From: Ctena decussata
Taxonomy: Eukaryota; Mollusca; Bivalvia; Lucinida; Lucinidae
Reading direction: 5' to 3'
Length of the DNA stretch: 64,000 bases
Assembly: GCA_963989385.1 (NCBI GenBank)
Contig: OZ022499.1
Coordinates: 77,613,903-77,677,902, forward strand
The notes beneath the pieces were generated by a model that was not told where the DNA came from, did no database searches, and was given only the letters and a program-made list of their open reading frames with translations. A program made the translations under genes and the position numbers. The first letter of the stretch is position 1; each line of letters begins with the position of its first letter. Shown in pieces: positions 13,601 to 28,600 of this stretch.

Positions 13601-16600
13601 CAAATGTTTGCAATGTTGGGTAGGTATTTTGTGTAATCAGCTCTTCCCACAATTTTCAGTGGCTGTTTTTCAGACATTGTATACTTGTTGTGAACATAAT
13701 GAAGATGTGTGTGTGGGTTTTTGATAGAGAAAAATTCAAGTTTGAAGGCATGATTTTCAGCGGCATTTTTGCACTGTTGGGTAAGAAGTTTTTGTGTAGT
13801 GTTTCCAGTGGATTCTCTTTGCAGACAGTGTTTGTGCTTAACAAGTGCTTTAGGGATATACACATGTCCTGTGACAGGCGCTGCATGGGGGCATCATTAG
13901 TGTCTTACAGACACCATTTTCTAGTTATTTTATGCTTAGCAGTGAATTCAATGCATATCTAGAAAAAATAAAGGTGATATTGTCTGCAGTAAAACATATT
14001 GTATCATTTCACTAGTGACTGATATGATTCATTATTCCCCCTACATACAAAGTATGTCAGGGGGTATATAGTTTTTGTCATTCCATCCGTTCGTCCCTTT
14101 GTTTGTTTGTTCATTCGTCTGTCCGTTCGTCAACTTTACATCAAAGTTTTGCGTTTAACCTTTATGGGTTGCTCATATCTCTAACCACACATCAGATTCT
14201 TTTCATATTTGATTCGTATCTCTATAGCATTACTTTTGATGTTAATTAGCTAAACCCCTGGGTCAGGTCCCAGGGTGGGACCAGGGGTCAATAATTAGGA
14301 CTTAGGCATTTTCATTATGTCAAAGTTTTGCCTTAAACCTATCTGATTGCTTATATCTATGTAACTGCATTGAAGATTTCTTCCATATTTGGTTCATGAT
14401 ATCCCTGCATCATTGCTTTCTTTATGGACTACCTAAGCTGCAGGGTCAGGCTCATGAATGGGTCCAGGGGTCAGTAACTAAGACTTAGCCATATGCTGTA
14501 TTTAATTGGCAAATAGTTATATCCAATATACTTCAGTGGCACCTGATGATACATGAAAGGTTTATTTCATACTGGTTTACATCATACTGGTTTACATCAT
14601 GTGGATGCTGCAGCTGTCTGAAAAGTAGCATTCTGACCTTATGCTACAGATGTTAGCATGCCAAATCAAGTAATGACGTCACATTTGATATCAGGTTTTG
14701 AGCCGGAGTATAACTAATTTGCATGCGACATCAGTCTGAAGGCAGCTGCAAAGGGCTTTCTTAAATTGCCAATTTCGTTTTATTCGTTCTGTCAGATAGC
14801 CTTATTAGTCATTTTCTAGGTGCAAACTATAGTTTCATCCAGTATTATACCCACTAAATGTGCTAAGACAAGCAAAATTAACAAGAAATGACTATGAAAA
14901 AAGAGTTATTTTATTTTCAAAACAGAAAAAATGAAAAGAAAATTCTATTTTCGATAAATACCAAAAAATTTTCATGTGTTGAATATATTAGAGTTTGACT
15001 CATGCTACGCACTCATGATATTTTTTTATATTTTCAACATATTCTATGAAATATGTTTGGTATTTACCTTAAAAAGTGTTGTTGTGTTATTGTTTAATGC
15101 CCACAGTAAACAGCTAAGGTTGAGTTCATTTTCATGCGTTTTCTAATTTTTTTTTTGCTTTTTCGTCAAAAATTCAGAGTTATTGCCCTTTAGCATCACA
15201 CACATTGATAAATTTTTAATTAAGTTCAGTTTAACATAATGCTGAATGGATATTTACACAGTTAAAGTCATTTATTAAAGAGTCTTCCTTTTACGGTTGA
15301 TATTTTGCTTTTGTTTATTTCCCCTACCCCCTGTTTTCGACATATTTTCCACTTAGAACGCGTAAAATATGCATTTTCTTTGGAGACAAGGAAATGTTTG
15401 ATACAAATTCAATAAAAACTGACCTGTAGTCATAAATTATCAGCAACAATATATGCATAACTTACTACAATGCTAACATAGAGCCAAAATGTTTGCTTAC
15501 CTGCTCAAAACCATTTTTTTAAATTTCTGTAACGGTGCAAATTTAGTATGCTTATTTCTCAACGAAGATGCTCTTACCCCACTCAGTTTTTTTCATAGTT
15601 ACAATCATGATACTTAGTTAATTCAAGAGTAGCTATGTAAATTATTCATAGAGGCCTGCATTTTTTTTTATTCCTCTTGAAATATTGTCATTTTTTGCAT
15701 TTTTCACTTTTAATGAAATTCGCCAGAGTCTGTATTGTCTACAATGAAGGTACTATTAGTGACATTAATTTATTCTTAAAGTCTGTTGTGAAACATGCTA
15801 AATAAAACTCAAATATTTTACAGGTTTAATTGTTTTTCCTGTCCACCTGTTGATTATTATGATTTTTAAGGGTGAAAATATGCCATTTTTAATATAAATC
15901 ACAAGAATTTAAGTCCAAATTTCGCTGAAATCAACATTGACGGTTACCATGGCAACGGAAGTAGATGTCAAAGTTTGAAAGGTTATTTTCTTATACCCGA
16001 GTGGTAAGGACCATTGTGTGAAAATTTCAGCCAATTCTGAGACGGTGCGTGGAACACCCCCATTCAAAAATTCTGGTGCTTACAGAGAATTGATGTTAAG
16101 ACGTTAGACGGTGTACCGTCTCTTTTTCTTTCTAAAATCGCCGTAAAACTTACTTTTATCTCAGATACAGTTAAAAATATTAGCGGGAGAATGAACACGC
16201 TCTCAGGAAGGCTGGGAGAATTTGAACAAAAAGAATATTTTTTGCAGCGTTTTTGAGTGTTAGAGCCGAAATAGTTCAGCTCTAGCATTGAATTGTTGAG
16301 TACTAATTCACTGTGTGTTGGTCAATTATGAATAGAAATATCACTCGCGCTCCGCGCTCACGAAATGATCTACTTTACAACTGACATCCAAACAATAAAT
16401 TATTACTCAACAATTCACTGCTAGAGCTCATCTATTTCTTAAGGAAGACAGAGTAATTAGTCATATTTTTTTAAAGAAAAAATAAACTGAAAATATCATA
16501 ATAGATTACAAACCATTCTGTAGGTTTTCTTCCAGTTCAAAAGTAATAGCGGTAGCGATTCCAGTGTCAATGAAGTCAACTAAATGACACTCGCCGATTG

Positions 16601-19600
16601 CACTGAAGTAGGACAAACAAGCCTCATACTTAACGACTCCCGAGCCGAGGTCTTTAAATCCATACCAGAAGGCGCTGACACGGTCAGATATACTCTGTAC
16701 ATTGATGTCATGTATACCTGAAAACACGGTCATATTTTAGGCTTCCGTTTATACCCCTATGTATAAACAAGGGCTGTTATGAAACGAAAAAGAGCTGTTA
16801 CGAAACGAAAAAGAGTCATAGTTACCAAACGACCTGAAGACCAGGTCGTTTGGTAACTATGACTGTTTTTCGTTTCGTAACATTCTTGAAAACATAGTTA
16901 ACTGGGTGTGGTTTACAAGTCAAATGCTACAAATGTGAGACATCTAAAAGTTCCCATGTTTTTGTTGTTTGTTTTTTTTATCTAAGAGGGGTATTTCAAA
17001 AAGATCACGATCACAAAACAGGTTCGACATAAATCGCTGCTTTTGAGGCAAAATGTAACCAGCTTCCCCTTGCTACCCTTATACCAACATCAATTCTTTT
17101 CCGGTTGACTATGACTTTAGACACACACACATAGTTGGATAGTAGGGGTAGACTTGGACTGTAACGCTGTCAAAATATGACAAAGACTCCACTCTCACAA
17201 CAACAGAAGATTATTTTAAGTTCAAATTCACAAAAAGCTTTTGGAAAATGCATCATTCAACACTTGACAGTCGTGATGGTCGCCACTATTATAGTGTGCA
17301 CGTGCTTTGCTGTTTGTTGGTGACCCAGTTCGACGACCTATCATAGGTACATGCTATAGTCTGTTTCCAAACAGCAACCGTTGTTATAATGACAGTTACC
17401 CCTAATATATTTAATCATAATATAGAATACTAAACGATTTATTGAGGCTAAGTGTTATGAAAACGGCCGTCACAAGCCGCACACCGGTACCGTTGCTCGT
17501 GCCCTCTAGCCCAGGTTTAAGATGAAAACTCCATTTTCAAGAACAATTCTAAACTATGCTCCTAATGCTGACCCAGACATGATGATATTAAACTGCCACG
17601 ACATGCTTGTATGAAACTTACCGTGACCATCCAGGACAACTCCAGCCACAGGAGGTTCAAGGTCAATCATGAAACCATCAGATGTTTCAGTTGTATGTAA
17701 GCCAGCAGAGTTATAAGCCTGTACAACAGTGAAGTAGTGTATCCATGGCAACAAGGATAAGTCCGTTAACTGAAGCCACGTTACAGAAGGTGGAAAATCT
17801 TTAGATAACACATGAATGTCATGACCTGCGTAAACACAAAGATGTTTGTACGTTTGTAAACACTTATTTATCATTGATGTTTTATAGAAGAAAATTAGAT
17901 AAAACGACACAAACGAAGTTGAAACGTGTCCATATGCTGTGAAATAAGATCGATCTATATTTTATTCGATACATGCTGTGTATGAAGTAACATGTAATAT
18001 CAAAGATAAATCTATTACATAATTTATACTTCGAAACAATAATTCATTTGTTCTATACATCTACACAGAATTGTTATAGTTCTAAAGGTTTTTACTTTTG
18101 CTCTGGCAGTGCAGTGGTGTGTGGACGAGTCCATGAGGTCAAACGTCACCTTCAATCATTTTGCAGCTATAATACGACGCTGTATGGTGTGATCTTCAAT
18201 ATTGGAGCATTACTGTAATATCATGCGCCAGACATATCGACAGTATATTTAAGTAGTAAGGCACGTTTAACTTCTATGTTCTCATACTGAGTTAATGTTA
18301 AAAACTTGAAGAGTGAGCATCCTGTGAATGGGTCACTAGTGCCTAGAATTTTATATGACTAAGCCGAGATTCAAGACCACGACTTTTGGCACGCCATACA
18401 TTGCTGTAGTATCAGCTGAGCAATAGGAAGTTCCCAGATGAATTTTGAAACAAGTCGGCCTGAACACCTTCTTTTTCCCAAAACAGCTCCCGAGGGCATA
18501 AAACACTTTTTTTCATGTTCAGCAGAGCAAAGCATGAAACTTCAAACTCGTACTTTTAATATATCCGATGGGTTTTGAGGACGTTTTCATTGATTTTAGT
18601 TTTTGCCTTTCTCATGATTTCTCCTATTTGAAACTTGAAAACAAGCCTTATTCAGTTCAATGTCAAACATTCTCAAATAGGCATAACAAATGGTTTTATA
18701 ACCTCACAGCCAGGAGTCCCAGCTAATACGTGGTACTTTCATCCTCAAAATGTCCAATAACTTTTAGCACGATATTTTGTCTAGGGACAATGCTTATTTC
18801 CGCACACTCTGCAAAACGGTCAGGCAAGCCAACGTCGATTTTGGTCTTGAGTATGGGGGGTGTAACTAAAGCCTCAAAAATATTGTATATATTACTTACC
18901 ACCTGGAAACGTTGAGAGATACACATGATACTTTGATAAACTGTTGTGAGTATTTATAAATTTGTCAGTCCACTGGGCAAAGAAAGGGGTTGAACCATCC
19001 ACAAAGTCAATGTCTTTATCAGCTGCGGTGGTTTCCTTTACCTGAAGTTTGAAAAAAGAACGTCTAGTTGGCACTGTGCAGTGACCAACAACCTTTAAGC
19101 AACCAATGCTCGCTGTCAGCAGCCACAGCTCACCACTGTGAACGGTGACTGCCGAGTGGTAAGCAGTGGCTGTTGTATATGCCAGCGGTGTGTAATCACT
19201 GCTTTCATTGAAAAGACGGACTTATTTACTGCTAGCATTGAACAATGACTGCTATCAGTGAAAAGGCGGACGTATTTACTGCTAGCATCGAACAATGTCT
19301 GCTAGTAGTATGCAGTAACCAGCAGTGACTGCCACTGCTAACTTTTCTTCTTGTGGCCGAAATAGTAAAAGAGCCTTAGACTACCAAAAAACTATCAAAT
19401 TGTTTTGTAGAATCGTTTGATCTGGAAGTAGGCAAGGTCAAAACTATACACTTTCTATTTTCTTGACGTATGTAAAATAATAAAGTTCTAAGCTGTGAAA
19501 AAATAATTTTAAACTAATGGTCATTTGCTTAGTATCAGAACACAACAGCCCTATAATTATACCTCACGTTTGACATGGGTAATGAGCTGGCGTAAGATAC

Positions 19601-22600
19601 CTGTCTTCCCAGCAAAACAGTAGATTTAGGAGGGGTGGAGTACACCATAACACCAGGACTTTTGAATATAGCATATTCATTCTCAGTGTACCAACCACGG
19701 ACGAACATCGAGTATGTGTCTTTCTCAGATAACTGGCTACCTAAGAACAGAGAATTAATTGTACTTGTCTATCACATGTAACTGGACATCTATGCACAGA
19801 TAATTAATTACACTCAATAAAACTAGAAAACATGTATGTTAAAATGCCAACAAAATGACAGAACAATGTTTTCATTGTAAGTTTGATCTGCCATATTATA
19901 CTGACCTTTCCATAGCACATGTAATGGCAGCTATTAGAACTGACTACGCATACAATTTAACATGAACAGTCACATTTTTTTGTGTTTTTTCGCCATTTTA
20001 CAAATAAAACATCTTTAGTGACTGCCTGTTCGCTTCAAGTACAACGTAGTGCTTCCTGTATACAGTCTAGCTGGTTTTAAAAGAAAGAATTTGCTGCACT
20101 AGAAACAAATTCTTTTCTTTCAGTGTTTACCCCTACTGGAAATGGCAAAAAAATGAATGTTGCTGAGTTGCTTCCTACGGAATTTTATCAGTTTACCTTA
20201 ATTGCAAAGAAGCGATATCAGCATGCTGATCATCACTGAATCATTGAATATTTCCCAATTTGAAAGTATAAGCTTATATTACCTTTTGGCAAAACATAAA
20301 ATATGCAATTTCTCTGACCAGCATCATGCCACACCCTGTCGAGAGCTTCATTAAATATTCCCTTCGGAACAGAATACATCGTCTCTCCAACGCTCCACTC
20401 ATACCTATAATGAAAGGAAAACACTCACTGAAATATTAACTATCTTTGAATTGTAGAACTCGAAAAGCAGTTAAATTTGGTGAAAATTTCATTAAAATCG
20501 GACTTACCGTAAGAAAGATACAAAGGTTTAATACTCAAAAACGTCATTAACTCAAAAATTTGCTAGTTCCCAGCTCAATATTCTAATATCTACAAATGTT
20601 CATGCGTTCTTTAATTTCAGTCTGATTTTCAAGAAATTTACGGCAAACTTTATGTTTTATTTGAGTTTTCAATTACTTAAGGTAGACGAATACTGAATAG
20701 AAATATTGGCGGGGCATTCAAACCATTATACCATCTAAATAACCCAAAGAGCTATAAAACATTTGGGTAAGAAAAAAACAATTTTCACCGTTTTGTTTTC
20801 CTAAAAAACAATATTTTGTATTTCTGCATATTATTTTTAAACATTTTCCATTAAAATTCATATCTCTAGCACATGAACGCACTTTCATTTCAGCAAATCA
20901 TATAATCTGTAATATATGATATTTGAAACAAACTGATAACAAAAAATTGCAGTTTTCTTGTTAATAAGTATATTTTTACATTCTTTGAAAAAATGCAAGA
21001 AAATTGAATTTCATGAAAAACGTCATATGAAAATATTATCAATCGATGGGGCATGCTTATGCGTATTATTTTAGTAAAACTTACGTCGTATGTTAAAGAA
21101 TAAAACAAAAAAACAAACATTTCACCGTTTCGTTTCCTAGAAAAACAATGTTTAAGTTCAAAATATCCCCAAAACAGACTGCCCAAATTCTGCACCTGCT
21201 GCAAGCACAGCCGGTCCTTGCTCTATTATTTATTTTCCTGTTATTCGGTTCTACCATAGAGTAATGTCGACAAAAATGCTCAGATGGAATGGAAACTGTG
21301 AAGATCTTGATCATTCTGGTTCCTAAGGAACAGTCTGATCTCAGTTTTCACTGTTTGTACAGACCTTTGTGCCCGAAAACTTAGGATCTTTACGGTAGAT
21401 ATTGTAAGTGTATATTATAACTGTATTTACTCCACAGTTAGTCGATTTGATGATGAACAATAACTCTGTTTGTTTTTTAAACAAGCAAGAACAGAGTTCT
21501 TGAGGGATCGTCCACCTTAAGACCAATGCGTAATTAGGCGAGTGTTTTCCTTTAAAGAACACTCACAATGCACACAAGCTGGAACAACTTTATATCAACA
21601 TCGAAGAAAACCACATGGCATTAGTTTCAAAGGTTGTGTCTCTCTTCTTGTACATAGATGTAGATTCTTGCAAATAGTTAAAATGGCTTATCTCCTTTTT
21701 TGTAAATGCTAAATTCTGAATTTGACACCGCACATAACGGTACAATGGTCAGAAATAATGAAGATAAATAGAACCAGAAGATACCTGTGGATGTCTATTT
21801 TATATATATTTACTGGCGAAAATTTTTGACGCACTATCGATCGGTAGTTTTGAAAAGGAGATAAGAAGGCAACGATCAGGAACCAACACAATCGCTTACC
21901 ACATCCTACCCTAAACACCAAATGACTCTCAACAGACTCTCTCAGACTCTCAGCAGTAGGAAAAGCACAGAAACGCTGCAGCAAAAGAAGTCAACTAGCT
22001 AACTCGTTAACCAACTTAGAAAGAGTTGTTTAGGCCGGAGCTGTCATTAGATCTGAGACCCGACCCATCGGCGTGCAATTAAAAAGGGCAGCAAAAGTGC
22101 CAAAATTTACTCTTTCGGTACAGCATTGCAGGTATACAGTCTTACCATTTTATAGCACCTGGATTTGAAGCGATCCAACAGGCAGCCAGCATGTCATTCA
22201 GCGGAGAAAATTCGACAACGATTTGCCCTAGTGGAAATGTGATGTCAATATAGTCTATCACGGTCAGCCTGTCGGTTAAACTGCCTGTAAAAACACAGTA
22301 ATTTTTAAGTCTTAAAGCTAAAGCGCTGAACATATATATAGTTCAATATACAAACAGCCTAGATCCAGATGAGGTGGCTAATAATTTAAATCATGTTTTC
22401 AAATTAAAATCTGAAAGAGTTCCTTCAAGAGCAGAGAATACATTCACAAGAAGAAACATGGGCCAGACTACGTAGTTTCGGCTAATTAAGCCTCTTCAGT
22501 GACCCTGACAATATCTGGTGATGAAACCAGAGAAAAGCGAACTGTAATTTCCTAATCTTTATTGGACAGTCCATTTAAAGACTGATTAGTACCAAAAAGG

Positions 22601-25600
22601 GTCCAAAAAATATATAAAACGACGGTTTAGAATATGAGTATAAACCAATCTAAATTTTCAGATTTCTCAGAATATATTCTCTGATCTCAAAAGACGAAAA
22701 TAAAATGTAATCTGCACTATGGATGATGTACGGGGAGACTTTTTACGGCCGCCACACGGCACAACACCAGCTGCAGTGAGGTAAAATTAAAATCTGAAAG
22801 AGTTCCTTCAAGAGCAGAGAATATATTCACAAGAAGAAACATGGGCCAGACTAATTTGCTAATTTCAAAACCTAATTTGCTTTTCAAGTTCTTAATCAGA
22901 ACTATGGCTCTATCTCTTTTCCGTAATGCCGCCTCATCATGATTTGATTTAAAGCAGTCAAATTATTCTGGATAGTGGATACCACCGACACTGCGTTTGT
23001 TAAACCGATGTTTATCATCTAAGCTAGGATGAACTGCCGTGCACAAACAGATTTAAAGACACGTAAACTATTCAACAATAGAAGAGAAATCCTGCAGGAA
23101 GTATCATGTTATTAAGTATTGCATATGTCAATCTCTTCACAAGAAAAATGTACATCAACGTATAGTCCGGTCTCATGGTACCAAGGGTTCCATGGTACCA
23201 AGGCAAATTGAATCTGGCTTTGTTGTCAAACTTTAATCATTTGCTGGGCCTTGATATTACTATATTTATAAAGTAGGGGTATGCTACTGTGTACTACAAA
23301 ATAATTTATAAGATAATTAGGATAAATATCTGAATAAATATCAAATAAAGTAAAAAATTGGAAAATGTGTTTTTTCAACTTTTCCAGCAACCACCAGTAC
23401 TATACAATTGTTGATATTTAATGTCAGCAATAATTCTTAATTCAACTTTTGCTATTGAATGGTTCAATTTACTCTTCCCTTAAAAATGCAAATAGAAATT
23501 ACAACTTGAATGTATGCTTATTTATTTTTGGAGTGATTGATATATGGGCTGTCATTAAGCCTTAAAACTGAAAATAGCACAAATTTACACAAATCATTTT
23601 GATAGGTAATCGGGAAACTGGCTGCAACTGTTCCAAAATCCTTTTCTCATTCAAATGCCTTTAAAGTTACTCTTACAAATAATTTTTGCTTGGTGAAACT
23701 ATATCCTAAGATCTCCACACAGTCCAAGTAAATATTATACACCTTACGTCATAATGAAGGAAATTTTGAATATGCCATTTCCAGATTTCTAATGGTCAAA
23801 ATCACCTAAATTAAAAGTTTTTATGAGTTCCAATAAGACTGATAATAACCATTAATATCTTGCCTGAAACACTGTGAGATATTGATATTTTTTATTATGT
23901 AAACTTTATAAATTTGATAGCTTTCTGTTTGCCTTGGTATCATGAGAATGTATTCTGACAGGAAAATAGTCAGCATGACTTTGTTCGATTCCTGCTAGTA
24001 AATAATAGCAGGATTTATATGAAGATTAATCTTTATTATAACTTAGAACACGGTTTGTTGAAAACACTTTTGTGCATCAATCAATGCAGTGTTGCACACA
24101 GCATGTGTTGTCTCACTTTAAACATTAAGTACCTTGGTACCATGGAATCCCTAGCTACACAACTTACTAGAGCTAAGGTCAGTACACGTGGTGTCACTAT
24201 CTAAGCATACTTGACCATGAGGAGCGCACACACAATGACCATAACAAGTATGGGCGCTACATCTTCTGATCAGCTCCATCTCCATTAGCCCTCCAGATAA
24301 CAGCTCAAATTGGGAGTGTATAAGCGGGCTTGACTGGCCAACCTACAAAATAACATATTTAGAATATGTACACCACAGAGACACGTAACGTTTTGCTTTA
24401 GATCAAATTATAAATACAGTTACAAATATAAAAGAATCATGACAAAATTTATTTTGTTTGCTTCCTTTCTTATTGAATCGTTTTAATTTAAGCATGAAAC
24501 AACTTTCATAAAATGAAACCAGTAGTCATGCTGCTTGAGGAATATTTTATATTGTTGTCAAATAAACTAATGCTATTTCAGCCAAAACCAACTCAGTGAA
24601 TATCTTAAATCCGTTTACCCCATTTATGCTGTACATATGAATAAATATTGTTGGTGGTGCAGTGAGCTTCGCTAGTGATTGTGTCGGCAACTCAGCCTTC
24701 TGTATTGTTCCTTCCACATGACTTGTGCCACCAGCATCATGAGGAATCTGGTATGGTAGGCCTGGAAACTGAGAAGAAAAAAGAAGAGTTTAACCAAATC
24801 TCGCTGAAACATGTTAAATATCATATAGAAAATGTCAGTAGATAATGCCAGTTGTTCATCGTCTCCCAGAACACAAGCTGGTCGCATAGTGTTTAAGGCA
24901 CCTGGAGTAGGCGGAGATCCCCTTTATGCCTGTCCAAATTTATCTAACAAGAAATATAATGATAACATTGCTAAGCTGACTGTTTTAACGATATACACAG
25001 TACTTTTAAGATATATTTTCACACCTGACAATCAATACTAACAGCAATCACCATTTTTGTAGTGATGGTGGTCATATACTGTTATAGAACTACACAGTCT
25101 TACTCCAAAATCATAGCATTCAAAATGAAATACTTTAATGATAATGCCGTCTAGATCCCGGAAAGTGATTTTTCATATGCTGAATCTTTTATATAAAGGA
25201 ATTATGTTGTTCAAAAATCAAAGAGAAGTTAGTTACCTCATTAAGATCATTCCCCATAAAATGTGAACCAATATTTATTTCGTAGTGGCTCGTTCCTGAA
25301 TGAATGTCCTCAAATCCTAGCCAAGCGAGTTTAATTGACAGAATAGACCATGTCATATATTTATTGGGCTCCCTGTCCAAATTAGCTGCGTGGTTGGTGT
25401 TCACGGCAAATGTACCTGGAATGGACAACTGGGCATTATTATAGTTTTAATCTGCCTCGTTAAGTCCGTTTTAATACGTATCTTAACATACGGTTTATAA
25501 ATTATAAGCAGACCCTTTTCTCACAAATATCCATATAGCCCATCCTTTTGTGGACCTCTGCAATGCTGGTACAGTTGACAATTAAGTTATTCGTTTAGCA

Positions 25601-28600
25601 TTTTGATGATAGCAAGTAAAGAAAATTTCTCTATTTAACACAGAGGAACTAGAAATTCCATTTTTGCTCGACTGATGCATACATGTATTAAACAAATGAA
25701 TGGTGTCAAAATTTGTCCTTCAATTCCTTGACAGGTTCTCGGGTAAATCAAACAAAATTTGATAATAAAACATATATGGTAAAGCACCTGGAGTAGGCGG
25801 AGATCCATCAACAAGAATATTTGACACCTGAGATTTTGTGCATAACCGCGCTCCATTGCAAGCAACCAGAATGACGTCATAGTAACAGCCATCGTGAAGG
25901 TCAAGGCCAGTAAATGTATAATCTCGAACAATCCCCTCGACCTGTTAAGATGGGAAACAGCAAAACTGAGAAAGAAAAAAGTATCCTTACATACTGAGTA
26001 TGTTATTTAATCGAACTGCTTAACTGAGCAATGCACAGGGATCAATTACATTAAATTATGCAGAATACCTCAGTATGAGGTAATGGTATGGACCATGTTG
26101 TCAACTTACACATGCAGAACTATGGGTCTATCAAAATGAATTTGTTCAAAGTTTGCAAGCCAAAACTCGAATATCATTTAGAGTTAAATAAAATTGCAAG
26201 TTCCGAAATTAGATTTGAAAGCAGTTAGCTCACTGCTGAATACATTCGAAATCCAGTAATTATTGAGTTCATTGATAAACTTTTGAATGTAAGTTCTATG
26301 TCGAATTTTCTTTATGTTTTTATCCCAAACACAGTTTGAATGTACCTTATATGCTGGTTCTTCTTTCTTGTTTAATATTATCTTACATTATTCGGCTACG
26401 GTATTTAGTATATCAACATAAGCTATGTGCATTATATATTGACAATGAAAACTTGTATAGCCTTTATTCAGACAACTTGTACCATACCCTGATGTCATTT
26501 AGAAAAGAATACATTTTCTTTTCTTAGACTGATCAAAGTATTCGATGTTTCCAGGATTCATAGGTTACATATGCGAAAAATAAATACTCGAGTCAAACTG
26601 CATAAATGCGCAGACTAATCTGAATCTTGCATGTTTGTACATGCTCTAACATACCTGTTAACGCGACGCCAATCATTTGAAGTGCAAATATACAGGAATG
26701 AAATTTGTTGGAATGCAAGTTAATTGTGTATAATGAACATAATATGGCACGAACAGGTAAATACTGCGTATATTACTAGCTTGCATTACCTGAATGGACG
26801 CTAGGTTGAAGTCTCCACCTTTATGTGCTGACATTGACAGAAACTGCTGATCAGTAAAAGATTCCAAGTCTTCAACCTGCCACTCAAATTTAAGAACACT
26901 TCTTAAAACAGATGTTCCCGCAACCGCAGAGCCAATTCTGACGTGGGTAAGTTCTTGACTGAAATAAGGTGGGGTGTTGTCAACGATAAAACCATTCGAT
27001 GTCGCGTCTGCAAACTTTCCTGAAGTATGATAATAAAGTGATTACAATATTCTAAACAATATTATATTGTTATCAAACTGATATTGGTCACTGTTGTACC
27101 GACTTGGCAACGCTGGAGAAAAAACCTTAACATCAGTACGAATAATCCTTTCATTTTATAGCTAAAAATATTTGGCTTGACCTCAAATTTCGGTAAAATT
27201 AGTATTACGCATACCCGTAATCGTTTACACCTAACAAAAATATATAGTAAAATGGCATTTCCTCAAATCCGGATTGCCCTTTGAATGTTAATGGAAGATG
27301 AACTTGAAATATATTTTGATACTGATGAATTCAATAGTACATCAATAATGTCAACAATATAAGAACTGAAGGGAACATTTCAGGATAATTTTAAGAGGCT
27401 TATCTAAGACAGTCCGTCGTATTTCTAATAAAAAATTGTGAAGTGGCCTCTCCTAAAACTGGCCGTCAAGACGCTCTAATGAAAGATCACAACTTCTGTC
27501 TTGGTTGATATTGACAAAAATATATATGAATTATCTCTAAATACTCCTCTTCTCTGCAAAGTAAAATATAGGCAATGATCAGGAACCAATACAATCAGAA
27601 CTCACAATTAATAGCTATATAAGTCATTTCCAAATACCTGCTTTATTCCATGCCCTAACAGTAATGAAGACTGGAATACCGACGGGCAATTCTCCAACAG
27701 TTGATATAGTAAGATCGGGAATAAAAGCAATTTCTTGCAGATGTACCTCTGTTGCAGGCAGTATATCATCGGCTCCAGGGTTTGTCCCCGCCCACCATTC
27801 GTAGTGGGACAAGCCTGACTGAGGATCTGTGAACCCATGCCAGACTGCACCAAGGTAGAACCTTGTATAAAATTTTATTTAGAAAAAGATAACAGAATTA
27901 CATTTCTATTGTATGCTTACTCTATCATTAATTATGGTTCGTCATCTAACGTTGAAAATCAATTAACATTTCAAGGTAATTAAAACGCGTATTCGTTTTC
28001 CGGAGTAAGAAAAAGATAACAGATGAAACAAGACAACACATCAGCTAGACAGAAATTCTGAGATTCCAGAAGAAAATGTAAAATATAAACAAGCCGTGCT
28101 GTAGTTATCGTATCATACAAAATACCAGTAAAAAGGCATTAAACGTGTTATAATAACAGATGGTAGTGTCCAAATGACACCATGAGGTGAAGTCAGTAAT
28201 TTAACACACACTATATACGTAAGGAAATAACGCAAAGCAAAGCGACCAGCTTTCTCATCCCTCACAAGCCTCAAACTAATTTAGAAGAAATTTGGAATGT
28301 CATTTTAACAAATTAATGCATGTCAACTGTGTATGTAAACAGAAGCTAAAATATATACTGACACAAAAAAGAAACGTCCGTTTTATAAGGTTCTGTATCT
28401 TTTGAACCAGTGATGTTGTAGCCATACAAAATAAAACAAAATGTGTCCTGAGTCTCTGGCACACATAAAGTTGTATCCGTTTTATTTTTTTCTCCATAGC
28501 CACAGGATTTATCAAACTTTATGTCAAAACACCATTTTTATTCCTCAGCAGCAATTTATTCACCAAAGCCTGAAATGTTTTGCGTTAAACGAGGGTCAGA

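Noticed and set aside
18734..18869. Minus-strand open segment (VGLPDRFAECAEISIVPRQ) considered as an extra exon
   Set aside because: It would need a 30-base intron after the exon ending at 18900. Skipping it gives PGG-HDIHVLS, which fits the module pattern and phase exactly.
25635..25931. Minus-strand frame of 98 codons starting at 25931
   Set aside because: It is an alternative frame of the real exon 25788-25941, whose correct frame gives YYDVILVACNGA and DGSPPTPG.
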